Origin: Owenia fusiformis
Taxonomy: Eukaryota; Annelida; Polychaeta; Sabellida; Oweniidae
DNA: 64,000 bases
Reading direction: 5' to 3'
Assembly: GCA_903813345.2 (NCBI GenBank)
Contig: CAIIXF020000005.1
Span: forward strand, 28,833,375-28,897,374
This document shows, piece by piece, positions 58,701 to 64,000 of the stretch (the stretch's first letter is position 1; the number at the start of each line of letters is the position of its first letter). The notes beneath the pieces were generated by a model. The model worked only from the letters and a program-made list of their open reading frames with translations. It was not told the DNA's origin and searched no databases. A program made the position numbers and the translations under genes.

Positions 58701-61700
58701 CATTATTGTTTGTGTATTCCTGGTAGTTCCTCATAATTGTTTGTGTATTCTAGACAGTGCCTCTGTGTTGTTAGACCATGAGCCTGCTATCAAAAACAAC
58801 ACGCTTGCCATAGTTGAATCAGCTATACGTGGGGACAGTGGTACAGTACAAATACTTCTAGAGCATGGAATCTCACCTAATGGAATAGATAGGAAGCTAG
58901 GTACAGGGCCATTACATGAGGCTGTACGCTACTTGAGGTAAGCAGGGCTGATATGGAATGATATTGTTCCAAATTTTCTTTTCTGTTCTATGCCAGCCTT
59001 AATGTTAAGAGTTCCACCTTGTCTGAGGTAAACTAAAAAAGTTAAGTGCGTTATGGAAGGAAGACTTTCTAATTGTTTTATTATGGGTGAGTATTGCAAT
59101 GTGAAAACACATGGAAATTTAAATGAAATTTTATATAATGCACCAGTTAAAAATTATTAAAAGTGGCGCATTGAATAGTCATAGAATCAGTGGCAGAGGA
59201 AAATACTACATTTAGCATAACTTTAATGCTGAATAGGGAAGAATGGAGCTATATACCTTAATCAAAGCATTAATTAATCTGTTTTGGAAGGAAATTTTCT
59301 TTATTGACTTTTAAGAAATAAAGATATGGAAAAATCTCTTTATCATATCAACTCCAGTGTTCTCTTCAACTTGCACCACAAGTTATAATGCACAAGTTAT
59401 AATGCACCCAATTTTGTTTATTCAGGTTTGAAGTCGCTAAAGAGTTATTGGAATTTGGAGGAAATTCTCGGCTAGTCAATAACAAACAAGAAACACCCGA
59501 CTCACTCGCTGTACAGGGTGGTACAGAAAATATGGCAAAGTTTAAAGATTTATTTCAAGGTAACAAATCAATCTTGCATCAGAGAAGTTTAGTTGTATTA
59601 GCATCTATATTGATTTAAAAATGAGAGATTTAGTTTTTTAAATGAAAAATTTATTATACCAGTGTTTTAAGTATGATACATGTAAGGTTGCCTCTGAGCT
59701 TTTTGAGAAATATGAATGAAGATAGAAATAGTGTTTATTCTCCTTATTTTTTATTCGCTGTAATTGCCATCTGTTTGGCATTTCTTATTGGCATTTTTTT
59801 GTTTCAGAATACAAAAATATAACTCCCAAAACTCCTAGATATTTGAATCAAAGTGAAACATATTCTCCAAAGATCTTAACTCCAACCAAATCACCATTCA
59901 CCTACCCAAGTAAGTAAAATGCCAGTTTTGTTTGTTACTTTAATAAAAAGCCCTTGAAAGACTAGGGGACCTGTGTAATCATGATCTCTTGAAAAATAAC
60001 ACCCTGCTGAGTTATGAACTTTTGTAAATACACATGATAAAGAATTGTATGTTGTAGAATACTTTAATGCTCAATTCTGATATATTGTATAAAAAAATAT
60101 TCCCCTTTGAATTTTGATTAATGATTTCTTGCATAAAAAAAACTAAATGATGATATGTCTCATCATGGGCTTTCAACCAGTTGAAAGCCCATGGTCTCAT
60201 TTTATGGCGACACTCCTGATGGGTGAGACCATAAGCTTTCACATTTCTGAGAAATAACACCCCTGTTGTAAAATACATTCTGGTAATATTGTAGAATACC
60301 CATTACTACCTAGTCAGAAGTCATGGACCCAGGTCACATCTCAATACTGTAACAGCTGTACCTCTCAGAACCCAAATGTCAACATATTTGATGGAAACCC
60401 AAAGACATTCTGGATCACACCTAAACAAACTGACATCTGGTGTGTCATGGACATGACAAGCCCACATACTTTAACTGGAGTTCAGGTTATTGGATGGTAA
60501 GTCATTTTGTGATTTTTATGCTGGAAACTGAAACTTAATTACGGTAATTGTTTTTTTATATTGATGATTTTGTATATTATGCTGTAATATTTATGATAAT
60601 TAGATACCAATACTGATATGAAATACATAGAGGATATCCTATAATATATATCCTAAATCATAGGATGTTCTTTTTATTCCATAGTTAAAGTCATCTTCAG
60701 AATCGTCGGAAATTAAGTTATTTAATTCGAATTTCCAAACGATCCGGCGATGTTGACACTTAGCCTCGTTTTGAGTCTGAAGTAGCAAAAATCCATAAAC
60801 CATCGCATACGACGTTGTATGTCATAGCTAAAAAACCGTATGTTATGGTTAAGTGAAAATTTGTCAAAAATATCATATTTTACCACTGATTACAAAAATA
60901 CCGTTTTTATTTTAACATGTTATCCTATGAATATCATGCTAACTATGGAATAAATAGAACTATGTTGTGTTTGTACCAAGACATATCTCAACTGAATACA
61001 ATCTTTCTACATATACAAGATTTATCTACATTTTAGGGCAAGTGACCAAATGATTCAAAATGTCTCCCTCCAAAGGTCAACAAGTATAAAGTAAGTCATT
61101 TTCATTTTTGCTAAAACATATATTGTTTATAATTAAATAATTACTGAGTTTTGAATCTAACCATGTGTTACCATACTTATGTTGCGGTAATATCAGAGAC
61201 ATTTGTACATTTACATACTAATATTTTTAGCCAATTTTCGCTAAACATTATTTAATTTTCCTGTAGTGATCATATCTGCCGCTCAGCCGGGATGTAAAGT
61301 TATGTCCTGCCCTTTATCATGGGCTTTCAACTACTTTATTGAAAATACAACATTTATTATATGTCTCTGGTTATACATCTAAATTATAATTTTTTGAATT
61401 TCTATGTCACATCATTTGTGAAAAACATAATTAATGGTTTATGTTATTTCAGTGGACCATGGAAATCAGTCACAACTTTTACATGTAAAAAGAAAGGCAG
61501 CTCTGACCCATTGACTCCAGGTAAATAATTAGGAATAAACAATCTGTCAATGAATCTTTTATTCAATCCATTAATCTAATAATATGCCAGTACATGTAGT
61601 TAGTTACCAGTTGCACAACTCGGGGCAGATACCATTGCAGCCATACAAAAAGATGAAAAATTTCCTAATGGATAAATTCTCAACATACCTTTCTGATTTG

Positions 61701-62532
61701 ATGATTATATTATCACGAATGTCACGGTGCCTGAAAAAAACTGGACATGCTGTTGAATTGAGACTGTAAGGCGATTTTTGATTTTCTACAGTTGCTTAGG
61801 AACTTACCGATTTCAGGGAATCTACAGTCGGTGTATGGTCGCCATAAAGCAAATGTGACTAAGGTTTAACCCTTGCTTGGTACATACGATTTCTAAAAAC
61901 AAGCAGGTTTTGAAAAATATTTTTTTAGGTAGTACCATGGGCTTTCAATATACAAATGCCCTATTGCATAAAATTTTAATATCTTTAAATATCTTTAGGT
62001 GTAGCGCAGAACTTTGATGGGTTCTGTGAGACCTCGCAGTACTGGCGTATCCTGATACTTAACAATCACGGGGGAACATGTACTGCCTTCCAGGGTGTTA
62101 ATTTTTACGGGTTTGACACAAGAGTCTCTCAGTTCCTGGAGCAGCTTAGAATGAGCAGTTATAAAGAGTCATGGATTAAAGAGGTACATCAAATAACTTT
62201 TTTACTTTTCCCTTGGGACATTTTGTGGATTTGTAAAACCGTATCTTGTGAGAAATTAATTTTTAAATGCTGCCCCATGACGCCATTAGATTAAATGTAG
62301 CATGGATCGTTTTTGGGAAATAACTACTTTTTTGATTGTAAAAACACATACTCTGTCGCAAGTTGCAAATGATATATTCTTTTCTAGGGGTACTACATAT
62401 TTATATATTTCTAGGGTATTAACTGTTATGAGAAGCTGATTTCTCTCCCCTTAGAGTCAGTGACGAGCAAAGTAGCTAACCCAATAGAGGCAGACAGGTT
62501 AATGCATGCTCTAAAAGACATAAAAATGAAAG
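52781..62532 (+). CDS. Ankyrin-repeat + F5/8C-like + SAM domain protein (5' part, 14 exons)
   Basis: Exons: 52781-52840, 54394-54559, 55069-55135, 57013-57088, 57712-57807, 58216-58291, 58754-58937, 59426-59559, 59808-59909, 60295-60496, 61037-61090, 61453-61520, 61999-62183, 62415-62532, all GT-AG and in phase, 529 residues so far. The start is MGHEKDLFKAVQNADIEKVE, a usual way for an ankyrin protein to begin. About seven ankyrin units follow (residues 20-305; clear ones are GYTPLIAAVLKG, GNTALHLAVFSGR, GNTALHISC, GRTPLDIAAMF, GTGPLHEAVRYL). Then a Pro/Thr/Ser-rich linker, a galactose-binding, discoidin/F5/8C-like domain at about 330-470 (FDGNPKTFWIT, LTGVQVIGWAS, YWRILILNNHGG, GVNFYGF), and the beginning of a SAM-like helical domain from about 471. 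No signal peptide, so likely intracellular scaffold or adaptor. It leaves the window in phase 1. I do not recognise a named orthologue; function is unknown. Confidence 0.85.
52841..54393. other. Intron 1 of the ankyrin gene
   Basis: Holds the tRNA-derived SINE (53033-53131). At 53370-53590 is a stretch with CACCTTCGCTTGTCCGGATT and CCATGGGCTCTACCACC that looks repeat-derived, but I could not place it. No exon seen. Confidence 0.5.
53033..53131 (-). repeat. tRNA(Ser/Leu)-derived SINE head
   Basis: Minus strand: GTTGTCGAGTTGGCCGAGAG resembles the A-box part of a class II tRNA, and GAGTTCGAGAC is a B box, 60 or so bases later. The acceptor stem does not close and no clear anticodon arm forms, so it is a SINE or decayed tRNA copy, not a tRNA gene. 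The unrelated tail may run on to about 52970. In intron 1 of the ankyrin gene. Confidence 0.7.
55217..56850. mobile_element. hAT-like non-autonomous element
   Basis: Ends CAGGGGCGTAGGAA and TTCCTACGCCACTG are inverted; a second inner inverted block is TTCAACACTACGCCA at 55240 and TTTTCAACACTACGCACTGG at about 56800. CAGNGGCGTAGGA is a typical hAT terminus; a TAATG is present on both sides, an incomplete 8-bp duplication. 1.63 kb, no transposase frame. In intron 3 of the ankyrin gene. Confidence 0.7.
57486..57580 (+). repeat. Short copy of the GGTGACAT repeat
   Basis: TATGTCACCACCATTGCGTT, a TCTGTAACAAATGGCAT core and a GTGGTGACATTTTGCATTGC end, in an intron of the ankyrin gene. Confidence 0.55.
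58373..58582. mobile_element. MITE with ATACTGTATAAGTGGTA inverted ends
   Basis: 210 bp: ATACTGTATAAGTGGTAATT at the left and TACCACTTATACAGTAT at the right; internal CGGAAAATTAA and AGGAAAATTAA repeats. In an intron of the ankyrin gene (between 58291 and 58754). Confidence 0.8.
60164..60195. repeat. CATGGGCTTTCAA palindrome, second full copy
   Basis: CATGGGCTTTCAACCAGTTG then AAAGCCCATG; in the ankyrin-gene intron before exon 60295-60496. Confidence 0.85.
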
Positions 62533-62693
62533 GTAAGTAAATGAACTTTACAGTACATCTCATTTAATGCTATGTGTACTTTTTGTGTCCATTTGCACTT
62601 TCATTGTGGTATTATTTCACATGGATCTATTCCCTCATATTGATACAAATAATGAAAAGAAATCTATGATATGCTATATCGATTGCTGATGCA

Positions 62694-63459
62694 GGCTTGT
62701 AGCCAGGGTAGGTTCAGGGGGTTCGAGCGAATCCCTCTGACCGAAAATGCTATCAAAATCATGCAGTTTTTATCATTCTTGGCACTTTTCAAGTGATTTT
62801 GGTCATTTTAGGCCTAAGGTCCATGTGCAGTATAGCAAGTTATTTTAGACCATCATATCTTTCACCATGAGTATTTTCTTGGTATAAATATAATGGTTTT
62901 TATTAGAACTATATGTTTTCTTTAAAGTGAAGTCCCCATGATAAAACTCTCTGAAAAATTATGGATTAGGACCCCACCTTGTCACTTTTTAAAAAATGTA
63001 AGGCTTATTTTCTAAAAAGAGGATATTGTTTTTTTTTTCTCAATTTAAATGTATCAATGTTTCTTATACACTATCTTAATAACTTCTGAAAAGGGGATGG
63101 GTATTGAAATGTGATAAAGTTAAAAACCACATTTCCCATGTTATTTTCCCATAGGGAAAACTCATGCAATCCATTGTTTTCACCATGATTTTGGTCATCG
63201 AAAATTGATATCTTCAAAACTAGACTTTCAATACCATTCTACTTTTGAAGATACTTTAGACCCCTTGTTGAATAATGTTTTCATGCAATAAAAATCAGAA
63301 AAAGAAGATCCTCTTTTGAGCAAATAAGTTCAACATTTTGAAAAAACTGTTGACGTTGACACTTGCCATACTGCACATAGACCTTTAGCAAAAGTGAACT
63401 CCCCTGGAATTTTTCAAAAAGTGAATTTCCCTTGTCAAATCCTGTCTACGGGCCTATGA
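62694..63459. mobile_element. GTAGCCAGG-type MITE, copy 4, interrupted by another element
   Basis: GGCTTGTAGCCAGGGTAGG at the left, CCTGTCTACGGGCCTATG at the right, but 766 bp long because a 569-bp element sits inside (62817-63385). Confidence 0.75.
62817..63385. mobile_element. Nested DNA element with 26-bp TIRs and TA ends
   Basis: AGGTCCATGTGCAGTATAGC + AAGT at the left, ACTTGCCATACTGCACATAG + ACCTT at the right, inverted with few mismatches, flanked by TA on both sides (Tc1/mariner-like target). No reading frame of note. Inserted in the GTAGCCAGG MITE copy 4. Confidence 0.75.
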
Positions 63460-63819
63460 CATGATTTATTACTGGTGATGTATTATATTTTTGCTGATGA
63501 TATATTATTGTTGATATGATATATTATTGCTGATATGATATATTTATTGCTGATATGATATGCTACTGACACTGATACGATATTGATGTGTTATAGATAG
63601 CGATATCAGTGAGTCTTGAATAAACATAATTAGTTTCTTTAATGTTATAACAATTTGGTATGCAACGGAAAGCTACTTAATACTTCTTGACTCAAAAACG
63701 TGACAATATCTTATGCATACGAGTGAAATAACATTTGTCCGCTGCATTTATAACGGTATCTAAGCCTCTCATAGTCTTAATATTCTCATATTATGTATTG
63801 TTAAAGTGATGAAGCCCAT

Positions 63820-63990
63820 GCCTTAAATTGTGTAGTAATTAGGCTAAAATAGTGAATTAGCCTTAAATTGTGTATTCCTTAGTAATAAATGGTATAATAC
63901 TTAGCCTCAAATGGTGTGTTAGCCTTAAATGGTGTAACAATTAACCTTTAATAGTGTATTAGTCTTAAATGGTGGGTCACTTTGTCTGAA
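63820..63990. repeat. Imperfect tandem repeat (TTAGCCTTAAATGGTGTA)
   Basis: Variants of TAGCCTTAAATTGTGTATT / TTAGCCTTAAATGGTGTAAC repeat about six times to near the window end. A smaller GATATGATATATTATTGCTG array precedes it at 63473-63560. Confidence 0.75.
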
Positions 63991-64000
63991 ATGCTGTTTA

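Overview
This is a eukaryotic window with no prokaryotic features. It is AT-rich, its genes have many small exons with GT-AG introns, and it is full of dispersed transposons. The gene content is animal: a PGC-1 family coactivator, a DMRT-type protein, SSNA1 and a mitochondrial-type GPAT. The transposons (DIRS, Penelope-like, CR1/Jockey-like LINE, hAT-, Mutator- and TTAA-type DNA elements, GTAGCCAGG MITEs) suggest an invertebrate, most likely a lophotrochozoan such as a mollusc or brachiopod. That placement is inference; I cannot name the species. All gene models below were built by hand from the sequence. Exon phases were checked and every model is frame-consistent.

Layout. 1-8842 (+): nine 3' exons of a PGC-1 (PPARGC1) homologue, with its RS domain, RRM and C-terminal tail; its 5' end lies outside the window. 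A roughly 1.5 kb repeat upstream of the first visible exon carries a tandem AGGTCA-rich array. 11335-12220 (-): two 3' exons of a DMA-domain (DMRT-like) gene. 12898-15146 (+): complete three-exon SSNA1. 17601-43191 (-): complete GPAT1-like glycerol-3-phosphate acyltransferase, 21 coding exons and 851 codons, spread over 25.6 kb because its introns have taken in large retroelements: a CR1/Jockey-like LINE (19.69-21.88 kb), a degenerate Penelope-like element split by another element (26.5-29.8 kb), and an apparently intact DIRS-type tyrosine-recombinase retrotransposon (30.85-36.6 kb).

43.7-49.7 kb: a gene-free nest. A CTCCGAG-rich 118-bp tandem-repeat region is split by a 3.58-kb element with long TIRs and a 9-bp target duplication, which is itself split by a 2.02-kb element with TTAA ends. 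51.37-52.20 kb: a second element with a probable 9-bp duplication. 52781-62532 and beyond (+): fourteen 5' exons of an ankyrin-repeat protein with an F5/8C-like (discoidin) domain and the start of a SAM domain; the 3' end is outside the window.

Functional links. PGC-1 and GPAT1 both belong to mitochondrial and lipid metabolism, but they lie on opposite strands with other genes between them, so I see no evidence of coordinated expression. The best leads are the intact DIRS element with its 2-kb dual-frame overlap, the repeated nuclear-receptor half-sites upstream of a nuclear-receptor coactivator's exons, and the ankyrin/discoidin/SAM architecture.
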